From Ancrocorticia populi (GTDB lineage: Bacteria > Actinomycetota > Actinomycetes > Actinomycetales > Actinomycetaceae): 64,000 nucleotides of DNA. The notes beneath the pieces are model-generated. The model worked only from the letters and a program-made list of their open reading frames with translations, had not been told where the DNA came from and ran no database searches. The DNA is taken from NCBI RefSeq assembly GCF_003123745.1, contig NZ_QETB01000001.1, positions 620,001 through 684,000 of the forward strand. The letters are read 5' to 3'. Positions within the stretch are counted from its first letter, which is position 1; each line of letters opens with the position of its first letter. The translations under genes were made by a program, and so were the position numbers. Positions 43,119-52,506 of the stretch are shown here, piece by piece.

Positions 43119-46100
43119 ATGGTTAAGGACAGGCTGCGTCATTTAATAGGTCGTACAACGTCGTCAGTGCGTGCTTCGGGGAAGAGATCATCAGGATCAT
43201 CTCGGGGTGACGGGCACGTGAAGGCTAATCGTTCAACCGGACAGGTTACTGTTGACGGTGTCCATCTTGAAACCTTTGACGATCATGCCAGCGTGATCGG
43301 GGTTGAGCCAGATCTCCGTGACGTCGTTATTCCGTCCAAGGTTTCTACGCTCCCAGTAACGGAGATTCGGAGATCGGCGTTTCAAGGTGCTTCATCTATA
43401 GTCAGCGTCGTGATGCCCTCTGAGGTGATTTCAATTGGGTCTCGAGCGTTCAGAAATTGCTCCAGCCTTGAGTATGTGGAGCTTTCGAGTGAGCTGACCG
43501 TCATCAACGCGGCGTGCTTTGAAAACTGCAAGTCACTTCGAGTTGTGATGCTTCCATATGAACTTCGGAGGCTCTGCAAGCGTAGTTTTAAGAATTGCCG
43601 GAGTCTTCAGCGCTTGCCGCATTTCGTTAAGACAGGTATTAGCGCCACCATGCGTGTGGATCGCAGTCTTACCGAGGAGAACCTTCCGACCGGGCTCGAA
43701 TACATAGGTTCAGAAGCATTTGCGGATTGTGTTGGATTGAATCGTATTGTGGTTCCTTATAAGGTAACCAAGCTGAGTTCGGGCGTATTCCGTGGTTGCA
43801 TTAATCTCAGTTCGATATGGCTCCATTCTAATTTGCAAGAGCTCGCGGATGGCGTTTTTGCCGGTTGCACATCGCTCCTTAACATACGCGTGCCAAGTTC
43901 CGTGGCAGCTTTGGGCGAGGATTGCTTTCCCGCGAATACGACAGTGCTTTGTGAAGAAGAATCTCCGGTGCATTCCATTGTCGGAGAACACACGAGACAA
44001 GTTGTCACGACCGCTGAAGCGGCACCGGTCTCATCCATGATGGGACAGGATCAGGGGTTTGATGTTGACGACTTGTTGAAGGACGACGCCAAATTGGCGC
44101 AACTTGTCAACGCTTATCAGATCAGACCCGCTGTGGATGAGGCTCATCACGACAGCGACGAGCATACTCCCGAGGTTTGCCCTTCTCGTTTTACGCTAGT
44201 CGATGGCGTCTATAAAACAAGCGGCACCCGGGCCGAGACGGACGATGTAACCATCGCTTTCACAGGCGACTTAATGTGTCGCGTGTTCCAACAAAGACAT
44301 GGGCTCAAGGACAGCACGTATGATTTCTCAGCAGGATTTGAGAGCGTTCAACCGGTGCTGCAGTCTGCTGACCTAACGATCGGAAACATGGAGACAATGG
44401 TCGCTGAATCGTTTCCGTACATGCATGAGAAGCAATACGTTGATGATCGCCCGCACCTTAATGCCCCCTACCCCTTCCTCGCTGCGGTGCGTAACGCTGG
44501 TTTTGACGTTGTTTTGAACGCACAGAACCACATGTACGACACGGGCGTTAAGGGAGTCGCTGAAACGCTAAGCGCCCTAAACAAGGCACAGCTAATCCAT
44601 GCTGGAATGTATATTCATCCCGAAGATCGGCGCTTTGTGCTGGTCGAGCTAAACGGGATCCGGATCGGTCTAGTCGCCTATCTGGATGGAGCTCGTCAGA
44701 AGATGAAGCAGTCGTACTTCTCCGAACTTGGCCTGAATACCTTGGCAAGTCATTTCGAAGGTGAGAGAGTCCGTAAGGATATTTCCGATGCTAGGGCTGC
44801 TGGGGCAGAATTCATATTGGCATGTGGCCACTGGGGAAGAGAGTACACGGAGAACATAACGGCTCGTCAAGAGCGGTTTGCTCAGATGCTCGTCGATTCA
44901 GGTGCGGATTATGTCTTTGGATCACATTCACATTGCCCACAGCAGTATACGATTCTCGAATCGGCAGATGGACGACGTGTTCCGGTTGTCTATTCCGGAG
45001 GCAATTTTATTTCCGATTTAGGAATTAGAAAGCCATATACGCAGGATAGTGTCATTGGCTCGCTCGTCCTTGGCCGGGATGAGCAGGGAGATGTTGTGAT
45101 CGTCCGCGATGGATATATCCCATGCCGTATCGTGGCGCCGCGTGGCAAGCCTGGCGCTGTGCGTGTGATCGCGTACGAAGAAGGTTCAGACGAAGCGGTT
45201 TCAGATGAGGATCGCCGCCGTATCGCTGAAACGATGGGGAACCAATATCAGCAGTTGGCGGCGGAGAGTGTCGTCAATCGGGAAGCATACGACGGCAGCG
45301 ATCATACTGATGTCGTGTCTCGGCACTCCTTGCGGGAGCCACTTATGGTGAGACTTGGTAACGGTGTTGATAGCTCCGCAGACTCTTACAGGTTCGACGC
45401 AGAGAACGGGCTGTGGCAGCAGCCAAGAAAATCTGCCCAAGGCGAAGCGTCGATTATCTGTGCTGGGTCGATCCTGTATGACGTTCCCATGGAAACAGCA
45501 GGGTCCGTTGGAGAACACAGTGAGTTCCGATCGCGCTTCAAGAGTGTGAGGCGGCTACTCCGCAGTGCTGACCTTTCTCTCGGAAGCTTCGGATCACTTG
45601 TGGCTCCTGAATACCCTTCAATCAGCACGATGACACCGGCATTGGCTGGCAGCCATTACACGAATGCGAAAGCAGAGTATCTAGATGGATTAGAGTACGC
45701 AGGATTTGACTGCCTGGCGCTCGCACACCCTTACAATCTGGATATGGGAGTCCGTGGGCTGATTTCTACCGAGCAACATGTAAGAGAAAGCGGGATCGTT
45801 CCCAGTGGTCTAGGTGAACGAAAGTTCCCGATCTTCGATGTGAACGGCATCCGAATCGCACCTGTCTCCTACACGCTGGACTCGTATAAGACACGGACGA
45901 TGATCACGGGCGAGGGAGCTAAAACCCTTCTCAATACGTTTGAGCCGGAGCGGGTTAGGGAGCAAGTCAAGGAGCTGCGTAAGTCCGGAGTTCAATTCGT
46001 CATTGGTTACCTTGATTGCCGCTCATTTGATCAGAAATACCGATATCAAGATCGTTTTGAAGCAGCGAAACAAATGGCTGAACTGGGCGTTGATTATGTA

Positions 46101-47873
46101 ATCTGCACACTTCCGTCCGTTGTCTCGAAGTACACGAAGTACCACGCCAGTGATGGACGAATTGTGCCAATCGCTAGTTCTCTTGGGACGTTCATTTCCG
46201 GGCGAATTGGTCAGACGGATGATCTATCCGCTGCCATCCGTATTGTGATCCGTTTGAGGGAGGACATGACGCTCGAGATCGAGGACTCATACGTCCCGTT
46301 GAAGCGGTTTGAACACTACGGCACGTCATCGCTGACCGTTGCTCCAGCGGTACGCCAATACAATGCAAGCTACTCGCTTCAGGACTTCAAGCAAGTTCGT
46401 ACTACTCTCGGCAAGCGGTTAGGGGAAGCATTAGCGTTGGACCAAACTCGCAAAGTTCGAATGTCAACGCACAACCATTCCCAGCTGTCTCTTCTCGAAA
46501 TCCAGGAGGTGCTCGGCGTCCGATTCTCGGAGCAGGACCGAAAGAAACTCGGGGACAAGGAGCGAGAGAAAATTGCACGTGTGGTTACCCGCAAGGACGA
46601 CTTGACCAAGGGATGTGTTGCGGTCTTAGTTGAGCACGTAAGTTACCGTCGTGACCAAGACAACTTCACGGTTGATGACGCAGTCAAAGCCGGGGCAGTT
46701 TGCGTTATCGATAAGACCCCATCCAGCAAGATTCCAACTCTGGTAGTCAAAAGACCAGGAATCGCCTTCCGTAAGGTCTTAGCCGTCATTCGTGACCGAT
46801 ACGATCCTATCACCGTTGCAGTAACTGGAACCGTGGGCAAGACAACGACCAAGGAACTGATGAGTGCGGTATTCGATAGGCACTACCGAACGTTACATAT
46901 CGAAGGCAATAACAATACCGCATTCACAACAGGCGTTGTTCTGCAAAAGCTCACTGATGAAGATGAAGCTTATATCCAGGAAGTCCACGGCGGGAGTGTT
47001 GGCTCTGCTCATGATGTATCGAGCATCATCAAGCCGGACATTTGCCTCATCACGAATATAGGCGATGGGCATCTCGGACAGATGGGTACGATCGAGAACG
47101 TTATCAAGGGCAAGATGCAGATTATCGATGGTATGCGCTCTGATGGCACTCTAGTGATCAACGATGATAACGAATATCTTCACGTACAGGATCCCCCCGT
47201 TCGGACGATTCGTTACAGCATGAGTAACCCTGATTGTCCCTATCATGCAAAAAACATTGTCGACGACGGTGAGCGTATAGAGTTCCAGATTGTCTCTCCT
47301 GATGGAGTCTTTGACGCTTTGCTGAACTTCCAAGGTCTGCATAATGTCAGTAACGCTGTTGCAGTATTTGCTGTCGCTAGACTTGCCGGCATACCACCGT
47401 ACAAGATCACTGCAGGCTTGTCGCGCTATGTACCCGACTCTGTCAGACAGAATTTCTGTGAGGTTGGCGGGTACAGGCTGTTGATTGACACCTATAGCTC
47501 AACGCCGCTTTCGGTAATCTCTGCTGTTGAAACTCTGTGTAATTTACCCGCGGGAGACAATACTCGCAGGATTGCTGTAGTGGGAGATATCCCGGATTTG
47601 GGTGCAAAGTCGGAACAAGATCATTTAGACGTAGGTCAGACTATTGGCAGAATGCCTGTTGATCACCTCTTGTGCTGTGGTGAAGATTCTCGATATCTGG
47701 TTGAAGCAGCTAAGCGCGAAGGCATGGAAGCTGAGTACTTTGAGGGCCGCCACGAGATGAACCGGGCGCTCGTCGAGCTAATGAATCCTGGTGACATAGT
47801 ACTTTTCAAAGGTGGAACGCGCGTTCATCTGAAGGAACAAACTATCTACCCATTGTTCGGCAAGATCGTCTGA
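43119..47873 (+). CDS. Giant fusion: leucine-rich repeats + CapA + degenerate CapA + MurF-like ligase
   Basis: About 1584 residues; numbers below count from the alternative ATG at 43101. Residues about 64-284 are BspA-type LRR_5 repeats (IRRSAFQGASSIVSVVMPSE, IGSRAFRNCSSLEYVEL). Residues about 380-680 form a CapA-type metallophosphatase domain: IAFTGDLMCR near 385, VVLNAQNHMYD, CGHWGREY near 574, GSHSHCPQQY near 607. A second CapA-like copy (about 780-1060) lacks these residues, with GYLDCRSFD and VICTLPSVVSKY instead. Residues about 1140-1590 are MurF-like with TGTVGKTTTKEL near 1241 and TNIGDGHLGQMGTIENV. No signal peptide is seen. CapA plus a Mur-type ligase is the pairing of poly-gamma-glutamate capsule synthesis. 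Its substrate here is unknown. Confidence 0.85.
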   Translation: MVKDRLRHLIGRTTSSVRASGKRSSGSSRGDGHVKANRSTGQVTVDGVHLETFDDHASVIGVEPDLRDVVIPSKVSTLPVTEIRRSAFQGASSIVSVVMPSEVISIGSRAFRNCSSLEYVELSSELTVINAACFENCKSLRVVMLPYELRRLCKRSFKNCRSLQRLPHFVKTGISATMRVDRSLTEENLPTGLEYIGSEAFADCVGLNRIVVPYKVTKLSSGVFRGCINLSSIWLHSNLQELADGVFAGCTSLLNIRVPSSVAALGEDCFPANTTVLCEEESPVHSIVGEHTRQVVTTAEAAPVSSMMGQDQGFDVDDLLKDDAKLAQLVNAYQIRPAVDEAHHDSDEHTPEVCPSRFTLVDGVYKTSGTRAETDDVTIAFTGDLMCRVFQQRHGLKDSTYDFSAGFESVQPVLQSADLTIGNMETMVAESFPYMHEKQYVDDRPHLNAPYPFLAAVRNAGFDVVLNAQNHMYDTGVKGVAETLSALNKAQLIHAGMYIHPEDRRFVLVELNGIRIGLVAYLDGARQKMKQSYFSELGLNTLASHFEGERVRKDISDARAAGAEFILACGHWGREYTENITARQERFAQMLVDSGADYVFGSHSHCPQQYTILESADGRRVPVVYSGGNFISDLGIRKPYTQDSVIGSLVLGRDEQGDVVIVRDGYIPCRIVAPRGKPGAVRVIAYEEGSDEAVSDEDRRRIAETMGNQYQQLAAESVVNREAYDGSDHTDVVSRHSLREPLMVRLGNGVDSSADSYRFDAENGLWQQPRKSAQGEASIICAGSILYDVPMETAGSVGEHSEFRSRFKSVRRLLRSADLSLGSFGSLVAPEYPSISTMTPALAGSHYTNAKAEYLDGLEYAGFDCLALAHPYNLDMGVRGLISTEQHVRESGIVPSGLGERKFPIFDVNGIRIAPVSYTLDSYKTRTMITGEGAKTLLNTFEPERVREQVKELRKSGVQFVIGYLDCRSFDQKYRYQDRFEAAKQMAELGVDYVICTLPSVVSKYTKYHASDGRIVPIASSLGTFISGRIGQTDDLSAAIRIVIRLREDMTLEIEDSYVPLKRFEHYGTSSLTVAPAVRQYNASYSLQDFKQVRTTLGKRLGEALALDQTRKVRMSTHNHSQLSLLEIQEVLGVRFSEQDRKKLGDKEREKIARVVTRKDDLTKGCVAVLVEHVSYRRDQDNFTVDDAVKAGAVCVIDKTPSSKIPTLVVKRPGIAFRKVLAVIRDRYDPITVAVTGTVGKTTTKELMSAVFDRHYRTLHIEGNNNTAFTTGVVLQKLTDEDEAYIQEVHGGSVGSAHDVSSIIKPDICLITNIGDGHLGQMGTIENVIKGKMQIIDGMRSDGTLVINDDNEYLHVQDPPVRTIRYSMSNPDCPYHAKNIVDDGERIEFQIVSPDGVFDALLNFQGLHNVSNAVAVFAVARLAGIPPYKITAGLSRYVPDSVRQNFCEVGGYRLLIDTYSSTPLSVISAVETLCNLPAGDNTRRIAVVGDIPDLGAKSEQDHLDVGQTIGRMPVDHLLCCGEDSRYLVEAAKREGMEAEYFEGRHEMNRALVELMNPGDIVLFKGGTRVHLKEQTIYPLFGKIV

Positions 47874-48187
47874 GCCTAGCTGATAAGGCGTACGCGGTTT
47901 CTAGATTGAGAAGCTCTGCGGAAAACTTGACAGTCGCATCAGCGAAATTCGCATTGAACCTAGCTTTGGGATCGCATCTTTCGGAACGTTGCCCCGAGCA
48001 TCTGACCCGTTTCAGGTGAACTTCAGGTTCCGTAACTACGATGGCCACCGTCTCGGGGCCGTTCGGCAGCGTGATCTCACACCCAGCTAGCGCTGGAGCA
48101 AAGGTATACACTGACCCCCAGTTTGGTGCGGGCTGCCTCTCGCTTGAGGGTAAGGCTCTGTAACGTGCGCGTAACTTCAGGAGAACT
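47874..48187. other. Intergenic region of 314 bases before the second gene block
   Basis: No recognised gene is found. A reverse-strand open frame (47842-48111) overlaps the end of the giant gene and has no family signature; I do not call it. A TATACA at 48105-48110 could be a -10 element for the gene at 48188, but no matching -35 was found. CAGGAGA lies just before that gene. Confidence 0.6.
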
Positions 48188-49348
48188 ATGGTTAATTCGT
48201 CAAGCCTTGTTAAACCTCTTGCGATGAAGCTCGTACCGGTTCTTCGTATCTTTGCCGAAGCGTTTTACTCGCTGCTTAAGCTTCTGCCCATGCACAATCG
48301 CCTTGTTTTGATGACGCGACGGAACGTTACTTCCTCGTTGGACTTCGAGCTGATCGAGGAATACGTAGCGAGGGAATGCCCCGGAGTTGAAGTGGTGGTC
48401 ATGTACCACCCAATGGGTAATAAGGTTCGTTACCTCTTTACCCTTGTACAGGAGCTGTACTATCTGGCAACTTCCAAGTGGGCGGTGACGGATAGTTACC
48501 AGATATCCATCAGCTTGTTCCCATTGCGACGTGGAGTCCGAGTTGCTCAGGTGTGGCATTCGCTGGGGGCTATCAAGCAATTCGGTAGGCTCACAGTCGG
48601 TCTCGAGGCGGGGAGCAGCGAGGAGGTTGCCAACTTGATGAAGATGCATGAAAACTACAGCGTGGTTGCGGCACCCTCATCGGCTACAGCTGAGGTATTT
48701 GCGAAGGGGTTCGGTGTACCTCGTGAAATCGTGGAAGTGATCGGATCGCCCCGGATCGATTATCTGGTGAACGTTGATAGAGCGTGGGCTCGTCAAGAGT
48801 TGGTGCAGAAGTACAACCTTGATCCAGAGCGCCCAATCTATCTCTATGCGCCAACATTCCGTGACCATGCCACTGTTCCCGTTGCAGAGCTTGTTGAGCC
48901 CTTGCAAGACTCGAACGCTCAGCTCATGCTGCAGATCCACCCACGGGACGCCCAAACTGTTGGCACGGTACCTGGCCTCATCGTCAGCAGGGAGCCCGAA
49001 CTCTTGAGACTTCTGGCGGGGGCCGACGGCATGATCACTGACTATTCCGGTGCTGTCTATGAGGCAGGTATCTTGGGAGTTCCGGTCGCCTTCTGGGCCT
49101 ACGATATCGAGGATTATCGGCGTTCTCCGGGCTTCACGTTCGATTTTGAGTCAGAGCTCGCGGACCTGATCACAAAGTCGCCGTCGGAGGCAATTACATT
49201 GCTTGACGAGCAAGCATCAGCACACAGCGATGGTTTTGCTCGCTTCATGGATACCTATATCGAGACGCGGGATGATCAGAACTGCCGGAGGCTGGCAAAG
49301 ACGCTTGGCCTGCCGTTGAAGGGAACAGTGGCACGTGAACATTCGTAG
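48188..49348 (+). CDS. CDP-glycerol/ribitol glycerophosphotransferase family protein 2
   Basis: A 386-residue TagB/TagF-like transferase. Motifs: VWHSLGAIKQFG (first catalytic His), GSPRIDYLV, YAPTFRDHA, the second His in LMLQIHPRD, and MITDYSGAVYEAGIL for CDP-polyol binding. It has a short hydrophobic N-terminus that could hold it at the membrane. It starts after a 314-base gap, with a CAGGAGA ribosome binding site. It overlaps the next glycerophosphotransferase by 14 bases. It could be a primase or a linkage enzyme; this cannot be separated by sequence. Confidence 0.85.
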   Translation: MVNSSSLVKPLAMKLVPVLRIFAEAFYSLLKLLPMHNRLVLMTRRNVTSSLDFELIEEYVARECPGVEVVVMYHPMGNKVRYLFTLVQELYYLATSKWAVTDSYQISISLFPLRRGVRVAQVWHSLGAIKQFGRLTVGLEAGSSEEVANLMKMHENYSVVAAPSSATAEVFAKGFGVPREIVEVIGSPRIDYLVNVDRAWARQELVQKYNLDPERPIYLYAPTFRDHATVPVAELVEPLQDSNAQLMLQIHPRDAQTVGTVPGLIVSREPELLRLLAGADGMITDYSGAVYEAGILGVPVAFWAYDIEDYRRSPGFTFDFESELADLITKSPSEAITLLDEQASAHSDGFARFMDTYIETRDDQNCRRLAKTLGLPLKGTVAREHS

Positions 49349-50567
49349 GTTGCTGAGAACGTTCCGGGGAATGCCGGTTGCTCGTGCGGCGAGGGATTAT
49401 CTGCTCTGGCTGGATGGGCTTGTGCTTCACTGGCCAGATCGGCGCGGACCGATAGTGCCCAAAACTGTCGTATTCGAGAGCTACGCCGGCCGAAGCTATT
49501 CCTGCTCGCCGCGTGCCATCTACGAGTACATGGTGTCGAATCCGGAGTTTAGCGACTGGAAGTTCGTATGGTGTCTGATCCATCCGTCAAGCGCACCGGC
49601 GGAGTTGGTTGAGGATCCACAAACGCGGATTGTGGGATACGGGACTGATGAGTACTTCCGTGTATATGGAACGGCTCAGTATTGGATAACGAATGCGATG
49701 CTGCCCGCAACAGTTCGTAAGCGGCAGGGGCAGAAGATGCTGCAGTGCTGGCACGGCACTTCCTTGAAGCGCTTGCGTGCTGACGTGCTGGGAACCAACA
49801 CCGCGATCAACGGCGCCCGTGACTATCGCCGTAAGAACCGCTTGGATGTTCCCCGTTTTGATGCCTTCACCTTCCAGTCCGAGTTTGGGGAGCGTACGCT
49901 CTCCGGTGCCTTCGAGCTGGAGCGGCTTGGAAAGCACGTTAAGCACCTGCGATACGGGCTTCCGCGCAATACGAGGTTGTTTGAATATAACGAGGGCGAA
50001 ATCCAGCGTATCCGCGAGATCCTAGGCATCCCGGTTGGCAAGAAGGTGATCCTATACGCCCCCACGTGGCGTGACGATTCGCTTGATAGTGCAAACGGAT
50101 ACGTCTTCAAGGAGCCGGTTGATTACCACCAACTCGCACAGGGATTTGGCCAAGATGCAGTGATGCTCTTTCGTGCGCACTACATGATCACCGAACGGCC
50201 AGATTTTGATGAGTTCGCTGGCCAGATCATCGATGCCAGTAACGTGGCGGACATTAACGATCTGTATGCCGTTGCCGATGTTCTCATCACTGACTACTCC
50301 TCGGTGTTTTTCGATTACGCAGCGCTCAAGCGTCCGGTGGTCTTCTTCATGAAGGACCTCGTGAACTATCGTGATCATCTGCGAGGTTTCTACATGGATC
50401 TTGACGATCTTCCCGGGCCCGTAGTACTCGAAGAGGCTGGCCTCATTCAGGAAGTAAATTCCGCACTTTCCGCCAGCAAAGATGTGGAGCTTCCAACAGG
50501 TGAGTTCGAATCATGGGACAGCCCTGACACAACAAAACAGGTAGTCCGCGCATTCATCGGCGGCTAG
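49335..50567 (+). CDS. CDP-glycerol/ribitol glycerophosphotransferase family protein 3
   Basis: A 410-residue family member with the fullest match to TagF/TarL catalytic parts: CWHGTSLKRLRAD, LRYGLPRNTRLF, YAPTWRDDSLDS, LFRAHYMITER and LITDYSSVFFDYAALKRP. Such enzymes polymerise glycerol- or ribitol-phosphate from CDP-polyol at the inner face of the membrane. It begins with GTG at 49335, inside the end of gene 2, so the two are coupled. The gap that follows (50568-50780) separates it from the second exporter pair. Confidence 0.88.
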   Translation: MNIRRLLRTFRGMPVARAARDYLLWLDGLVLHWPDRRGPIVPKTVVFESYAGRSYSCSPRAIYEYMVSNPEFSDWKFVWCLIHPSSAPAELVEDPQTRIVGYGTDEYFRVYGTAQYWITNAMLPATVRKRQGQKMLQCWHGTSLKRLRADVLGTNTAINGARDYRRKNRLDVPRFDAFTFQSEFGERTLSGAFELERLGKHVKHLRYGLPRNTRLFEYNEGEIQRIREILGIPVGKKVILYAPTWRDDSLDSANGYVFKEPVDYHQLAQGFGQDAVMLFRAHYMITERPDFDEFAGQIIDASNVADINDLYAVADVLITDYSSVFFDYAALKRPVVFFMKDLVNYRDHLRGFYMDLDDLPGPVVLEEAGLIQEVNSALSASKDVELPTGEFESWDSPDTTKQVVRAFIGG

Positions 50568-50780
50568 GTATCGCCAACACCACGCGAACTCTCGGGAATA
50601 CTGCGGTAGGATCGTGCTTGCTTTCAAGCATCGGTTAGATACACGTAAGGAGAATGAGCGCTCGCCAGTTTTGGAGTATTAGCTGTGGCTTGACGCACCG
50701 CATTTTGTAATGGCTGGCTGAACAGGGGCATTATGGTACCCGCAAGAGTTCAGCGGCATGACTTGAGGAGAATTGACTGG

Positions 50781-51653
50781 ATGAGTGAGGGTGAATCATC
50801 GCCTGAATTTAAGGCAATTCAAGCTAAGCCACCTTTCTTTAAGTACTTGGCTCAAACATGGCAGCGCCTTCCCTTCGCAGCATATCTTGCGTGGTATCAA
50901 GTGTTTACCGCCAACGCTCGCACCAAGGTGGGCCTAGGGTGGGTAGTTCTTCGGCCTCTCTTGAACGCAGGCGTTTACGGGATCATCTTCGGGCTCTTGC
51001 TTGGTAATAGCCGGCCAGAGAACTACATCTCCTTCCTGATCACAGGTGTCTTTCTCTTTGAGTTTTTTGCTTCCACCCTCAAGGGTGGGGCTGTCGCTGT
51101 GATTCACAACGAATCGCTCATCAAGACGATCTCATTTCCCCGGCTTGCTCTGCCGCTTTCAACCGTCATTCGAGAGTTCATCAACATAGCCTTCGTTCTG
51201 CTGGTGCTGATTGTGCTGCTTGTATTAATGCCGGTAAGGCATGAAGGGCACTGGCAGCTTGCAAACACCGTCACACCGTCGTGGTTCCTGATCATTCCGA
51301 TCATGGCGGTGTACATCCTGTTCTGTTTTGGGATAGCAAGTTTCTGTGCCCGGCTCACGGTCCATTTCCGTGATTTCACGAGCTTCTTGCCATTCATCCA
51401 ACGTTTGATGATGTACGGCTCGGGAGTAATTTTCGCGCTCGAGAACTTGCTGAGTGAGTATCAGACCGCGCTTGATATCCTGAGGCTCAATCCAGTCCAT
51501 TCCTTCCTTGCATTGGCTAGAGGAGCGTTCCTCACCGAATATCCTGTGTTGACCCAAGATTGGATCGTTATATTGGTAGCAACGGCAATTGTTCTGCCCG
51601 TTGGTGTTGTCTACTTCTGGAGGGGAGAGCAGATCTATGGCCGCTCCGAGTAA
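50781..51653 (+). CDS. Polysaccharide/teichoic acid export ABC permease (TagG/Wzm type), pair 2
   Basis: A 290-residue ABC-2 permease, starting MSEGESSPEFKAIQ after a GAGGAG site. Membrane part and loops match TagG: KVGLGWVVLRPLLNAGVYG, the FLITGVFLFEFFAS region, and LPFIQRLMMYGSGVIFAL. It is clearly a paralogue of the permease at 33241 but not a recent copy. It overlaps its ATPase by 17 bases, exactly as pair 1 does. A longer frame from 50733 is possible but has no good ribosome binding site. Confidence 0.88.
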   Translation: MSEGESSPEFKAIQAKPPFFKYLAQTWQRLPFAAYLAWYQVFTANARTKVGLGWVVLRPLLNAGVYGIIFGLLLGNSRPENYISFLITGVFLFEFFASTLKGGAVAVIHNESLIKTISFPRLALPLSTVIREFINIAFVLLVLIVLLVLMPVRHEGHWQLANTVTPSWFLIIPIMAVYILFCFGIASFCARLTVHFRDFTSFLPFIQRLMMYGSGVIFALENLLSEYQTALDILRLNPVHSFLALARGAFLTEYPVLTQDWIVILVATAIVLPVGVVYFWRGEQIYGRSE

Positions 51654-52404
51654 GGTACTCTCTCAATCCGTTTCGCCGAACACCTCAGTACTTGTAGACG
51701 ATGTAAGCATCAACTTCAAGATTGGCGTGAAGTCGAAAGAGCAGAAGACGAACCTGTTCGGGTTCTCGAAGCAAGAAACTCGTGTGATTGAGGCCGTGAA
51801 GAAGGTCAGCTTCACCGCTGAACGCGGCGAAGTTATAGGGCTGATTGGAACAAATGGCTCCGGGAAGTCCACCCTGATGCGAGCTGTCGCGGGACTCGAA
51901 ATGCCTACCTCAGGCAGCGTGTATGCGACTGATAAGCCAGTTCTGTTGGCGATCGGTGCGTCATTGATCAGAGATCTGTCAGGCTCCAAGAACATATTGC
52001 TCGGTTGTCTGGCGATGGGCATGAGCCTTGAGGAAGCTCGCGCGGTTCACCCACAAATCGTGGAGTTCTCCGGCTTGGGAGATTCGATTGAGCTTCCCAT
52101 GCGAACCTATTCTTCGGGCATGTCTGCTCGCCTACGCTTCTCAATCACCACCGCCGTCCCGCGTGAAATCTTGATCATTGATGAGGCGCTCGCCGTTGGC
52201 GATGCCGATTTCCGGACCAAGAGTGCTGAGCGTATTCAGGAACTCAAAGAGGCTGCTGGAACAGTGTTCTTGGTCAGCCATTCGATGAAGGATATCCACA
52301 ACAACTGCACGCGTGTCTTGTGGCTCAATAAGGGGGACATGATGGCAGACGGCAATCCCAAGGAAGTAGTGAACGCGTACAAAGAGTTCCGCGCGGCCAA
52401 GTAG
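51637..52404 (+). CDS. Polysaccharide/teichoic acid export ABC ATPase (TagH/Wzt type), pair 2
   Basis: A 255-residue ATPase. Walker A is IGTNGSGKSTLMRAVAG, the signature is YSSGMSARLRF, and Walker B is ILIIDEALAVGD. It is shorter than its pair 1 relative (309 residues) because it lacks the C-terminal tail. GGAGGGGAGAG precedes the ATG at 51637. It should energise export of a second or the same polymer with the permease that overlaps it. Confidence 0.9.
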   Translation: MAAPSKVLSQSVSPNTSVLVDDVSINFKIGVKSKEQKTNLFGFSKQETRVIEAVKKVSFTAERGEVIGLIGTNGSGKSTLMRAVAGLEMPTSGSVYATDKPVLLAIGASLIRDLSGSKNILLGCLAMGMSLEEARAVHPQIVEFSGLGDSIELPMRTYSSGMSARLRFSITTAVPREILIIDEALAVGDADFRTKSAERIQELKEAAGTVFLVSHSMKDIHNNCTRVLWLNKGDMMADGNPKEVVNAYKEFRAAK

Positions 52405-52506
52405 CAATTGGAAGTTGAGTATGTCCTCACTACCACTACCTAGCACATGGACATACGGACCTGAATAGAATAAACGGCGAAGTAGATAGTGCGAATCGGA
52501 GGAAGC

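Noticed and set aside
47842-48111. 89-codon open frame on the - strand before the gene at 48188
   Set aside because: It overlaps the end of the giant gene, has no ribosome binding site or recognised family, and is not called.
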